Part shown: positions 10,901 to 20,866 of the stretch, piece after piece
How the letters are laid out: each line of letters starts with the position of its first letter
How positions within the stretch are numbered: position 1 is the stretch's first letter
Source of the DNA: Nematostella vectensis
Taxonomy: Eukaryota; Cnidaria; Anthozoa; Actiniaria; Edwardsiidae
Direction of reading: 5' to 3'
NCBI RefSeq assembly: GCF_932526225.1
Contig: NC_064042.1
Span: 13,775,040 to 13,839,039 of the forward strand
Length of the DNA: 64,000 nt
Made by a program: the position numbers and the translations under genes
The notes under the pieces: generated by a model
Database searches by the model: none
Seen by the model: the letters and a program-made list of their open reading frames with translations, nothing else
What the model was told of the DNA's origin: nothing

Positions 10901-12522
10901 GTAGGATCAGGCTATTTTTAGAGGCGCGAGCACGAAAGGGCCAATCAGCTACTTTGACGTTGGTCGCGCGTGCGAGTGACGTGTGGCTGCACGCGCAAAT
11001 TGCAGCTAGTAAGAATATATTTTTATCTATCATCCGTCAGTTTTGTTTTTTTACCAAAAGAATTGCAAGCTAGAATTCAAAGTCATAGATAGGGTTGGAT
11101 TCATATTAAAGAAGAGAGCAACAAAAAGTCAAAAAGTGCCGAAGAGAGAACATAGCTTTTGTCTGAGACTGCGCGTGCAGTTGAGCTCAGCCAAAACGTC
11201 AACACAAAGGTTGAATCTGATTGGCTCATCCGCGCGTCTAAAAATAGCCTGATCCTAGTAAACGCCGTGTGACACCTATAAAGTACCAGAACATGGGGAA
11301 GATGATTGCCCCTACTTATGAGCCCCTGATAACTATCTTTTCAGACTACAGCTCAGAGGTCTGCGGAACGTGGAAGCGTTTTAAACAATCCTGTTACATT
11401 CGCTCCTTCCAGCCCGTCACTCGGGCCCAGGCGGACGAGGCTTGTCGCAGGCTCGGTAGCGAACTGGTAGAAATCAGCGATAACGAGGAGCAGGAGTTTG
11501 TGTACAGGAATCTTGTCGATGTGCCTAGGCCTGTTGGAGTGTGGACTGGACTTATCAGGTCAGCATGGTCGTTTCAGGGAGAGGGCGTGCCCCACAGGAC
11601 CCCCTCCCACCACCCTCCCTATATTAATAAATAATAGTGTTTTTTTTTGTAAATGGGGCTAAAAGAGCCTAGGGGAGCGCGCGGGAAACCTGTGATGTTC
11701 CAAAAGTGCAAAGGCCTGGGTCGACCTGGTATAATAAGGGTTGGTGATAATAAAGTGCTTTGAGCTTCCTATTCTTATACGTCAGGTCCGCCGAGACAGA
11801 CGAATGGTCATGGAATAACCGGACCGCTCCGACTTTCTTTTATTGGGGCTACGGCGAGCCCAATAACTACATGAGCAGAGGGGAGAACTGCTCCGAAATG
11901 CGTTATTGGGATGGGATGTGGAATGATGTACTGTGTGTTAACAAGTATGGGTACGTTTGTGAGAAAGGTGAGGCCTGAACCCTACCCTCCCCCTCCTTCT
12001 GCTGATCATACTCAGATCACCCCCCCTAGGGACCGCAGAAATGATATGCTCTGGTCTTAACAAATGTAGTTACGTGTGCATAAACCCCAACGTCCCCTTC
12101 TCCAAAGATCCTACTCAGGGGGGGGGGGGGGTGCATTCCTGAATGATGTGCTCTGGTATAAACAAATAAGGGTTACTATATTTCAGTTGCATGGTAATTA
12201 TTAGTGTATCTCCAGGAGTCAACAAAATATTAAAAATAACATTTCTTTTACTTCTCCAGCCATCTTCGTAACCCAAGCTGGCGTCTTCTCAAGCAACATC
12301 GAGCGCCTAGGAATGGCTTTACAAGGTCATTTGATCTCCACAATCAAGGTCAACGACTTAATGCAGTGTTTTGACAGCTGTCAATCAATGTCAAGCTGCC
12401 TATCAATCAACTTTCAGTACTCAAGAAAGGAGGGAACCTGTGTCTGTGAATTGAACAATTCCACAAGAGGATTAAGACCGAGCGAGTTTCATAGGCGCCA
12501 AGGATTCTGTTACTATGACTAG
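4917..12522 (+). CDS. secreted C-type lectin + PAN/apple-like domain protein, four exons
   Basis: Exons: 4917-5019, 11345-11558, 11786-11967, 12260-12522 (253 aa, phases 1/2/1 all consistent, GT-AG throughout). Exon 1 encodes a signal peptide with core MILVFAVFFISLSHTS. Exons 2-3 encode a C-type lectin domain. It begins CGTWKRFKQSCYI, continues through ELVEISDNEEQEF and GVWTGLIRS, has the long-loop EPN triplet (GYGEPNNY), and ends with WNDVLCVNKYGYVCEK. EPN plus WND are the residues that coordinate calcium and favour mannose-type sugars in the family. Exon 4 encodes a PAN/apple-like module (CFDSCQSMSSCLSINFQYS, then CVCELNN). The protein is likely secreted and carbohydrate-binding, in innate recognition or mucus; the ligand is inferred. 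Exon 1 is 6.3 kb upstream and is assigned from the signal sequence, donor CAG/GTAAGT and phase, so it is less certain than exons 2-4. Confidence 0.72.
6589..6918. mobile_element. foldback MITE built from CGTAAGCG-like repeats
   Basis: The termini GGCTGGTTCTTACGACGACG and its near-complement at 6880-6918 form an inverted repeat. The interior is full of CGTAAGCG and GAACCGG motifs in both orientations, including matched GAGAACCGGCTCGACGTAAG and CTTACGTCGAACCGGTTCTC blocks. No ORF of note. Confidence 0.65.
6930..7116. mobile_element. hAT-like MITE, copy 1
   Basis: It has terminal inverted repeats TAATGCCTAGTGCACACTAG and CTAGTGTGCACCAGGCATTA. The interior has several copies of CATAACGACAT and its complement. 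A second, partly inverted copy lies 18 bp away at 7135-7328. Assignment to hAT is tentative, based on TIR style only. Confidence 0.7.
7135..7328. mobile_element. hAT-like MITE, copy 2
   Basis: The left TIR is TAATGCCTAGTGCACACTAG and the right TIR is CTAGTGTGCACTTGGCATA, essentially those of the copy at 6930-7116. The GTGCGCGCGCCCATGTCGTT block is in inverse orientation near the left end, so the two copies differ by internal rearrangement. Confidence 0.7.
8281..9312 (-). mobile_element. Mutator-like (MULE) transposase remnant, internally deleted
   Basis: On the minus strand, a start at 9312 (MPKGSKHGYKQS) opens a basic N-terminal region. It continues through an acidic segment to GYRFVSIQSLLNFAKRLH (about 9030-8975), then, after a short non-coding gap, TTNRHGMCSSLFVHCHDCD (about 8840-8780). 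These are the zinc-ligand-like N-terminal segments of cnidarian/arthropod Mutator-like transposases. The sequence then jumps, with a frame change, to LEPIYTRLTDPALLARCLPG and YTQNANESLNALVWARCP (8760-8640), the C-terminal signature of the same family, ending in a basic tail at 8281. The central catalytic region of several hundred residues is missing. The element cannot be autonomous. The tail frame at 8281-8715 is still open, which suggests fairly recent loss. Confidence 0.72.
9531..9544. promoter_or_regulatory. perfect X-box-like palindrome
   Basis: GTTACCATGGTAAC is an exact 14-bp palindrome matching the RFX-factor X-box consensus GTTRCCATGGYAAC. It lies about 220 bp upstream of the MULE start and inside the lectin intron. 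No cilium-type gene is adjacent, so function is unproven. Confidence 0.4.
10846..11328. mobile_element. 483-bp MITE with 7-bp target duplication abutting a splice acceptor
   Basis: The terminal inverted repeats start CAGGGGCTCATAAGTAGGGG and end with the complement CCCCTACTTATGAGCCCCTG. Further inside, AGGATCAGGCTATTTTTAGA is matched by its complement near 11228-11255. The flanks carry an exact 7-bp direct repeat ATAACTA (10839-10845 and 11329-11335). The right end lies 16 bases from the start of lectin exon 2. Confidence 0.88.
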
Positions 12523-15500
12523 CACTTTCACTGCCAATAACCATTCAAGTGTAAGGAGATGGAATGGCAGCTGCATAAATTAGACTTCCCTGCAATAACT
12601 GATCGATACGAAATAGGCTTTCTCGTGACAACAACAGAATGCTTCTTATTTACAAGGTTAGGATAATCAATTTGGGAACAGTCCATTTGAAATATTATTT
12701 GCGTGAATTATTACATGATCATGTTGCTATAAAGTCGTGAAGAGATTTGCTTGGTTGATCATATTAGGAGTGAACGTTGCTCGCTGATATCTTATAAGAA
12801 CATTATATACATAAGAAGGGGGGGGGGGGGGGCTAGGGCGACTTGGAGACGACGCGCAGGTCAATGGTCAAGAATAACGGAGTAATAAAGTTGCACAGTG
12901 ATTGTTATACAACAAGGAGGACAGAGACGTAAGGTCGTAAAGTGCGTAGAATTCACTCAGTGATACTCAGACTGCAGTACGTTTTTAGACGTGTGGAGTT
13001 TATGGTCGTAAAGAAGCGTAAGATATTTACTCAACGATAGTAACACTATATTACTTCTAGAGACACGTAGACGACGTAGAAGTAAAAGAATATTTAGTAA
13101 GAATGTTAACCCAAGAATATTCATCGAGAAAGTGTTCCTGGACCGCTAGGAAGGCAATGAGCGGAGGTGTTTCTACATCACTAGAGCAAGGAATAAGTGC
13201 GGGTGTTTCTTTTGCCTCGTGACTCCACAACATCTTGATCATAAGGTGACGAATCGTGAGGTATTTGAGTACATACCACGGAAAACTATGGGAAATTTGT
13301 TATAAAACCAGGAGAGCATAAATTGTAAGGTGGTGACACTCAAAGTGGTGTCAATAAAAATAAAAAAAGATTGGCGCAACCTTGTCTCTCATATTGAGCT
13401 CTCTTTGTCTCAAAGGATGATATTCTATTAACGATTACGATACTTGTACTTTTGGTATACCAGATCATTGAAATTAGGTATTGGAGGGCTATCAGATAAA
13501 AAAAGGATAAATAATAGATGTGTGGGACATCTAAATAAACAGCTCAGAATATTTCCTTTTCTGGAAACACTTTTTTTGACATTCGAGGCATCAAAACATT
13601 GAAAAAAACAATCACATTTCAAATTGTAAGATGACGTCATAACACTCGCTTGACCTAAGTAAAAAAACATGGCGGCAATAGAGAGACGAAAATGATGGCA
13701 TAAAACAGCATCTTTCCGCTTGTAGAAAAGCCTTTGGGCGCAAAGATGTGGTAAAATTCATATTTCAAATGGCTATGTTCGGTGGGAAAGTCCGATTCGC
13801 TTTAGACGGCGAGGATGATGGCCATCACTTACTGTAAATGTTATTTACAGCATATGTATAATGCAATATGTCTTGAAAACAAATCATTTTCATGAGCTTA
13901 TCATTCTTCTCCTAAACAATTTTACTCCAACAGAATTCTAATGATGTGAATTCTTTCTGGTAGAAAATTTTCAGTCAGAGTAAATGGGAGAAAAGTGGAC
14001 ACAATTTGTCCAATCATACGATTTTTACAATCAAGCACCATACATAAAAGTGATGTTAAATGATCATAGATCCCCTCTCATTTCAAAAGCTGATTGCACC
14101 TTTTGAATGCACAATATGCTGTGTCTTATATAATGTTTTAGTGCGAAAAAAACAAACAGATAATACTGTGTTAGCTCTGGGGATTTAATGCATAAAAACT
14201 TTTTAACCAACCTTCATCCATGTTCTTGGTTTATAGTCGGATCATACTAGAAGTAGAAAACCTTCCCTCGCTAGAAAACATGTTATTACTAGAAAACCTA
14301 TTTTCAACAAGGGGTCCATGGACCAGGGGCAGGGCCGTAGCAGAGGCTGGGGTGCAAATCTCCATTAACGTTGAAAGCCATATAATCTCAAACCATTTGT
14401 CCACAAGCAGCGTTCTTTAAGCATTGTCTTTGTAAATACAAAAGGGTTCCTTTTTTTTCTTGACAGTGCTACAGAGCTGGGGGGTCAGTTTGTAACCATA
14501 CTGTCAAAAAGTGTAATAGTCAATAACACATAGTTTAAACAAATAAAATAAATATTCAAAAAAAAGAATAGTATAAGCTTTTTTATCACTAAGAGTGGAA
14601 TACAAAGGAGAAAATACAAATACAATAGTATAAGCTTTTTTATCACTAAGAGTGGAATACAAAGGAGAAAATACAATGATCTCTATGTCCATCCTTATAT
14701 ATTTACTTATCTTCATCTTCTTTGCCATGGTCAATATCTGAAATAAATTAACAATTATACAAAAAAAAAAAAAAACAATTCCACACAAGACCACATTCCA
14801 GCATGCGATATCTTTATGCACTAATTACTGTAAAAAGTAACGGTACGGTAGTAAAGCCTCGTGTTTTCTTCACAATTTATAACAATGTTACACAGCTTAG
14901 CTTACTGTAAGAACGAAAGGGGGGGTAATGCTTTTTATTGATAAAAGGGGCATAGGTTCCCTGCTATTCATGGTATTTCGCTAAGTTGTTAGCAAACTTG
15001 AAACATTGCCCTTAGATCTCTAACAGAGTGCGTCTGTCCTTCTTATAGATGCACAAATGACGTAACAGTGTGTCTTGAACAAAAGAGTACGCAACTAGAC
15101 GCAGCCGAATTTCATGACTACCTTACGTTACGCTACGTTACCTAGTTTTTGGGAAAGCGGTAGTTTCTTGGTGTTACGGAGCACCAGCACCAAAAACACA
15201 ATGGAACAAAAGCCAAAAACAAAGACCTTAGAACAAGAAAATGAAATAGAGTACAAAGGCCTCGAGCACCAAAAACAAAGCTCTCCGTAACACCAAGGAA
15301 TACCCGGGAAAGCGCATGCATGCTGGCGTTAAGGGTAGTGTGTCAATAGCACATGGACCAATCAGAGAGCGCGATTTACGAGTGATGTTGTATAATTAAC
15401 AAATAGATCTCATTTCTGCCTGCCTGTCATCCAAATAAAGCGCCAAGTTTCATCGGCTTATTATGGGCAGTCAATGCGATATTTTCTATTTAAGTTGGTA

Positions 15501-15933
15501 AATTTCAATAATTTTAACCCATTATGTGTCTTCCAATATTAAATGAAAACATTAACAAAGGTGTGGCTGACAAGTTCAGTTGTTAACAACTGTCTTGCAT
15601 CTTTTGTTTTGAATTTTGTTTTACAATAAAGTTTTAAAGCTAAAGACGTATGCCAAAAGGGCTTGAAATGCGGTGAGAAAAAAGCTCAGAAGATTGACAC
15701 AATGTACAAACTCCGAGCTGCCAAAACTTTCGTGCTAAAATTCCTTAGATCTCCATCATCTGGAAAACGGGTCATTAATTATGAAAGCCTTTGAAGGTTA
15801 AAAAATGCCAAGCACGTACTAGGCTGCAAATCGAGTCTGAGCACGGACAAGTTTGCCAAACAATGCGTCCAGCTTATCAATAATTAAATGCGATCTATGG
15901 ATCAAGCCTACACGGTCACTCCTGAGCAAAAAA
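12523..15933. other. intergenic, no gene recognised
   Basis: The region contains a G-run at 12819-12832, a two-copy ~57-bp tandem repeat at 14567-14675 and an imperfect inverted repeat around 15165-15302 (TTCTTGGTGTTACGGAG and its complement). Open frames such as 13428-13670 (-) have no recognisable domain. The upstream sequence of the next gene is included, but no TATA or initiator element stood out. Confidence 0.4.
14567..14675. repeat. two-copy tandem repeat, ~57 bp unit
   Basis: Two consecutive copies begin AATAGTATAAGCTTTTTTAT and continue through CACTAAGAGTGGAATACAAA to GGAGAAAATACAA. They are nearly identical. Confidence 0.8.
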
Positions 15934-18900
15934 ATGCCTGATAATTTCTTTCTGTTTATAGTACTCTGTGTGCTGTTTCAGACTCTAATCGTATTTGCGG
16001 GGATTCGTTCACTCGATATCGCACATGGTTTCCGTGGCGCGTCTTTTGTACCCTATCCAAGCCTTCGTCTCTTGCTGCCCTCTAACCACACAGAGAGAAA
16101 CAAGACAGAGTTCCACGCAAGCGACAGCCAAGACGGTTGCCTGTACGCATGTGTGAGAAGAATTTGGTGCTTCTCCACGAACGTGAACCTCACTGCTTTA
16201 AGACACGGAGAGAAGAGACAATCGTGTGAGCTGTTGCCTACCAACACATTCTCTACACCTAGCCTAGAGAACGATTCTTCTTTCATGCATTTCTCCATTA
16301 AGGTACGACCCATCCATTCAGAGTTCTTACACTGGTGTTGAGAAGAGCATCTTAGGGGCGGATACCTGATTTCTCGAAGCAGGCAATGACCCGAAAGGGG
16401 GAAGGGGGGGGGGGGGGGGGGGGGGGAGGAGAGGCACAGCCTTCTTCCCCCCCCCCCCTGATTAGCAAAATTTGGCATTGATTGGTTTAAACGCTTGTTT
16501 ACAGCCGTCATCATTATTTCTCCAGCATCTTTCCAATGGCCAACACTTATCATAGTTTTACATTAAAATGTTAATTTGTGTTTTGAGACAATATATCATA
16601 GATAAAATTTTGTTTTATCTTCATTTTATTATTCTGCCCTTGATTAATTAATTTGTAATAACTTGTATTAACGCTGGACCATGCCATATCACCGCAACGT
16701 ATTGCAGTCACTTACATTTTAATACATCCTTTTTCGCCCTGGTCTAAAGATGGTTCTATTTTAAAGGGCAAGCTGGGACAGTGTGCCGAAGGACTGACAG
16801 GAATCGATTGCAAAATAAGTGAGTTAACCTCCTCTTTAAAAATTAATTTTACTACCTTAGAGTTCGACCCTAAGAATTGCATAAAAGGGTTATCGTCAGC
16901 CGCCTTTGTTATTGTTTTTATTCAATAATTGACAATACAAGACAAATTATGTGATGAAATTTAATTTACCATCCAAAACAAGTTTCTTAGTTATTTCACA
17001 AATTCAATCAAATTATTTTAAAAGCTCAGCAAAAGCAGTCGATGGAAAAGAATGTACTGTCTCTCACTTGGTAGAATCAAAAAGCCCAAACTGTCGCGAT
17101 CTCGTACCAGAACAATGAATACAATACTCCAAAAACTGGAAATCGACTCTGCCAAATTTTCGTCTTTAATAAGACTTCTTCAGGACAGACTGCTGGCAGT
17201 CTGCCCTGAAGAAGTCTTATTAAAGACGAAAATTTGGCAGAGTCGATTTCCAGTTTTTGGAGTATTGTCTCTCACTTGGTAATACAGATAAAAGGATACT
17301 AAAATGGCGTTTAATAGTCATACAAAATGTAATTATGGCAACTAGATGGTAGAGAAACTCGAGCTCGGCGCTAGAGTTGGGGCGCATGCGCGAAACCCTA
17401 TTTGCAAACATGTTGTCTCTTATTTCTATTAAAAACACTAAATTCTAGACTGCATATGATATTTACCCCCTGCCCCCTATTTACAAACTGCTCGACAGCG
17501 CCTAATGATTTAATAACGGCGTTTTAGGCAAGTCGTTCAACGTCACAGTGATATCAATGGGTGGGGATGATCCCAAGACTCATGGTAAAGGTCCGAACGC
17601 AAACATCTTCGTGGACGGAATCGATTTGTCGCCAAACGTAAGAGCTTCAGATATAAATCATTATTATCTCGATGTCCTTAGAGCTTAGACGATCACAGTG
17701 TTGTGTGAGGAACTCGCGTAAAATTAGATCCGCGACTATTTAAATAAATGACTTGACCCAAGGACTCATCAGTATTCACAAACAACTCCTCCACATCCGG
17801 GGTATTATACAAGTACCTCGGCGTTTTCACAGATCAGGCTTTTCTAGACGCACGGAATAAACCAATTCAGACTTTTCTAGCTCAGCGCGCGCTCGCATCT
17901 TATTGGCTAATCCAGCTTTTAACGCCCTTTTAACTAGGTATTTAGCTTGGGACTTCATTGTCAGAAAAACAGAGTTTTTTTTATAAACTGTTTAAATTTT
18001 TTTTTTTGCAAGGGCGGTTGTAAACAAACTTCGAGTAGCCCAAAACTCCCTGAATTTCGCACTCAACTGCCATATATTCTGGAAGACGGCCCAATCCCTA
18101 ATTTGTGAAAACGCCGAGAAACGTATGGAAACTATTACAGATGTTTGCCCCTACTTAAGAGACCCTGCTTTGAAATGATACCGAGAGGGAATAAGGTAGT
18201 GCATATCATTTTGTGAAAACAGAACAAATTAAAGTTAGTCGTTACCACGGCTGCTAGCTCAGCCGTGCTTGTTCTATAAAATCCGCAACGACTTTGTTAA
18301 CCTTAGATTCCCGCCGTGTATCTTGTCCAATCCAAGGTCTACCATAAGGAGCCCTTACTAATATAGCCAGGTACAATCCAGTATTCTTGCGCATAGTTCT
18401 TCTTTTTTCCCCTAGATCTGTTAGGATATGGAACTTGCTACCCTCTGAGGTAGTGGGCTCTCCATCTTTAGCTTCCTTTAAGTCAAGTCTTCCTTAAAGT
18501 GCTAGATTCTTTCAAATCAAGCGCCTTGCCAGCAATTCGATCCTTGCGCGGATCCCTTGCCACCTGCGACGTCTTTAGACCTGTCGCCTGTCGCACCTAG
18601 ACATTAGCGTCAAACTAGAAAAGGATTATTTATTTAAGTATCAAAGTTAAGAATCTTATAAGTTCTTACTGACCTGAACCCTTTATGTTTTTGTATACAG
18701 AAAAGGGGGCATAATATTGTCGCCATGGCAATAGACGGAAGCGGGATCTACAGTAAAGCGGCTTTTGACACATGGGGGAATAAAACCGCGGGCTCAAGCA
18801 TGTCTAAGCACATCCAAAACATTCCTGATAACTCTGTTGTCATAATCGCAACCAAAGATTCAGCAGATGTATTCGTCAATGATGCGTATTCCGAATTGCA

Positions 18901-19099
18901 GAGTCTAGGAGTAGTGGCCCCTCTTCAACCCGGGCACAGGGAGTCGTGGTTACTGATAGGGTACAAGGGCGGGACTCGCACGTGGATCACCCAGCGTTAC
19001 GAGAAACGGTTTCGGGGTCCGTCAAAGGGGGGCGTGCTTGTGCCCAAAGAGGGCTGCTTTCCCCATGGTGATAGATCGACTCTCTACTGTTACCCATGA
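15934..19099 (+). CDS. secreted PAN-like + ILEI/FAM3-type domain protein, four exons
   Basis: Exons: 15934-16302, 16767-16818, 17528-17637, 18701-19099 (309 aa, phases 0/1/0 agree, all GT-AG). Residues 1-25 form a signal peptide (FFLFIVLCVLFQTLIVFAG). Next comes a PAN/apple-like segment with paired cysteines (GCLYACVRRIWCFSTNVNL, then SCELLPTN). Exon 2 adds a short Cys-Gly stretch (CAEGLTGIDCK), loosely EGF-like. Exons 3-4 encode an ILEI/GG domain as in FAM3 cytokine-like proteins and the POMGNT1 stem. Its features are FNVTVISMGGDD, IFVDGIDLSPN, KRGHNIVAMAIDGSGIY, AAFDTWG, NIPDNSVVIIATKDSADVF and SWLLIGYKGG. That family is known for binding sugars or acting as a secreted signal; the role here is unknown. 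The ATG at 15853 is in frame but would bury the signal peptide, so 15934 is preferred. The 3' terminus CYP-stop follows the conserved core. Confidence 0.78.
17122..17266. repeat. 145-bp near-perfect palindrome in an intron
   Basis: Two ~72-bp arms, apparently without mismatch, run from CAATACTCCAAAAACTGGAA through CTTAATAAGACTTCTTCAGG-like sequence to the centre CAGACTGCTGGCAGTCTG near 17194. A direct repeat TGTCTCTCACTTGGTA lies at 17058-17073 and again at 17266-17281, bracketing the palindrome. It lies in intron 2 of the ILEI-type gene. Confidence 0.9.
17812..18128. mobile_element. MITE with TIR CTCGGCGTTTTCACA
   Basis: ACCTCGGCGTTTTCACAGAT near 17816 is matched by TTTGTGAAAACGCCGAGAAA near 18103. 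The interior includes a segment resembling the MITE at 10846 (ATCAGGCTTTTCTAGACGC), so the two may be related families. No ORF. Confidence 0.6.
18272..18496 (+). mobile_element. LINE reverse-transcriptase C-terminal remnant
   Basis: A frame beginning FYKIRNDFVNLRFPPCILSN, broken by a stop, is followed by RSVRIWNLLPSEVVGSPSLA and SFKSSLP-stop. The W-N-x-L-P motif followed by a phenylalanine-lysine-rich end is typical of the extreme C-terminus of metazoan non-LTR retrotransposons. Only this tail remains, inside intron 3 of the ILEI-type gene, in the same orientation as the gene. Confidence 0.75.
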
Positions 19100-19687
19100 T
19101 TAGTTGATTGGCGGCACAAACACAAAGAAGATGAATTGTTTGCAATAGACAGACAGACAACTCGCACTAATAAATCACGGTTCTATTTCTGAGTGGCAAC
19201 TCAAACCAAAACATGTGCCTGTCACGTCAGAAATGACGGAAAAACCCTTTTAACGAAAACAAGCACTTTTTGACAAATAAATTTTCAGGCTGATCCGTGA
19301 GCCCTGAATAAGTTGCTATTTGTTATTTTTCCGCCGCTAAGAGCCGAAGCGCAAGTGAGTTCAGGCACATGCACAGTTAATATAGTGTAAGTAATTTTGA
19401 CAATAATATTGTACTAATAGTAATTTACCACTATAAGCAATTATCATAATCAACCATTAAAGATTGTAATGTAAAGTTCATATGTAGCCTGATGGGGGTC
19501 TATAGAGGTATTATGATTTTCCTACCTATCGGGTAGAGAAGCCCTAAGTTACTAAGAACAATAAATGTTTGTTCAAGTAAACGCAAATTAACAGTTTGAA
19601 TAATCTCGGTTGACCTACTAGTGACAGTCGATGTACCGATCGAATAGTCGGTATGAACAGGCGTTATCTTTTTCTCTGCCCATATAT

Positions 19688-20822
19688 GTAATAACACGTC
19701 ACCCATAAATGTAATAACACCAATAAATGTTATAACACGCATAAACGTTATTACAACCATAAATGTAATGACACGTCACCGATAAATGTTATAACAACCA
19801 TAAATGTAATAACACCCATAAATGTAATAACACCCATAAATGTAATAACACCCATAAATGTAATAACAACCATAAATGTAATAACATCCATAAATGTAAT
19901 AACAACCATAAATGCAATAACACCCATAAATGTTATTACGACCATAAATGTAATAACACGTCACCCATAAATGTTATTACAACCATAGATGTAATAACAC
20001 GTCACCCATAAATGTTATAACAACCATAAATGTAATAACACGTCACCCATAAATGTTATAACAACCATAAATGCAATAAGACGTCACCCATAAATGTAAT
20101 AACAGCCATAAATGTAATAAGACGTCGCCCATAAATGTTATAACAACCATAAATATAAGAACACGTCGCCCATAAATGTTATAAACCACGTTAACCATAA
20201 ATGTAATAACACGTCGCCCATAAATGTAATAACAACCATAAATGCAATAAGACGTCGCCTATAAATGTAATAACAACCATAAATGCAATAAGACATCGCC
20301 CATAAATGTTATAAACCACGTTAACCATAAATGTAATAACACGTCGCCCATAAATGTAATAACAACCATAAATGCAATAAGACGTCGCCCATAAATGTAA
20401 TAACAACCATAAATGCAATAAGACGTCGCCCATAAATGTTATAAACCACGTTAACCATAAATGTAATAACACGTCGCCCATAAATGTAATAACAACCATA
20501 AATGCAATATATATGTTATTACATTTATGAGTGACGTCTTAAGACGTCACTCATAAATGTAATAACAACCATAAATGCAATAAGACGTCGCCCATAAATG
20601 TAATAACAACCATAAATGCAATAAGACGTCACCCATAAATGTAATAACAACCATAAATGCAATAAGACGTCACCCATAAATGTAATAACAACCATAAATG
20701 TAATAAGACGTCGCCCATAAATGTAATAACAACAAAAAATGTAATAAAACGTCACCCATAAATGTTATAACAACCACAAATGTAATAACACCCATAAATG
20801 TAATAACACGTCACCCATAAAT
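19688..20822. repeat. ~1.1-kb minisatellite, ~18-bp CATAAATGTAATAACAAC-type unit
   Basis: More than 50 copies of a basic unit close to CCATAAATGTAATAACAA, with an inserted ACGTCACC or ACGTCGCC in many copies giving longer composite periods. A short palindrome around 20510-20560 (GTGACGTCTTAAGACGTCAC at its core) marks an inversion inside the array. On the minus strand it reads as repetitive MVVITFMG, which explains several ORFs that should not be called genes. It lies about 45 bp downstream of the acyl-CoA synthetase stop codon, so it may be transcribed as 3' UTR. Confidence 0.92.
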
Positions 20823-20866
20823 TAAAGCTCAAAACCCATACCCTGATTATTGCATGTTTCTAGATC

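Larger units (their letters stand above)
5020..11344 (+). other. intron 1 of the lectin gene, packed with MITEs
   Basis: A 6.3-kb intron. It holds a 17-G run near 5454, a foldback element at 6589-6918, a pair of related hAT-like MITEs at 6930-7328, a MULE remnant at 8281-9312, a GC/purine-rich stretch at 10295-10530 and a MITE at 10846-11328. Between these I see no exon I can support. Confidence 0.5.

Noticed and set aside
16053-16553. 166-codon minus-strand ORF opposite the ILEI-type gene exon 1
   Set aside because: Its proline tract comes from a poly-G run, and the remainder is antisense of a well-supported coding exon.
19500-20755. Minus-strand ORFs reading repeated MVVITFMG
   Set aside because: Direct translation of the 18-bp minisatellite; frames open only because the repeat lacks stops.
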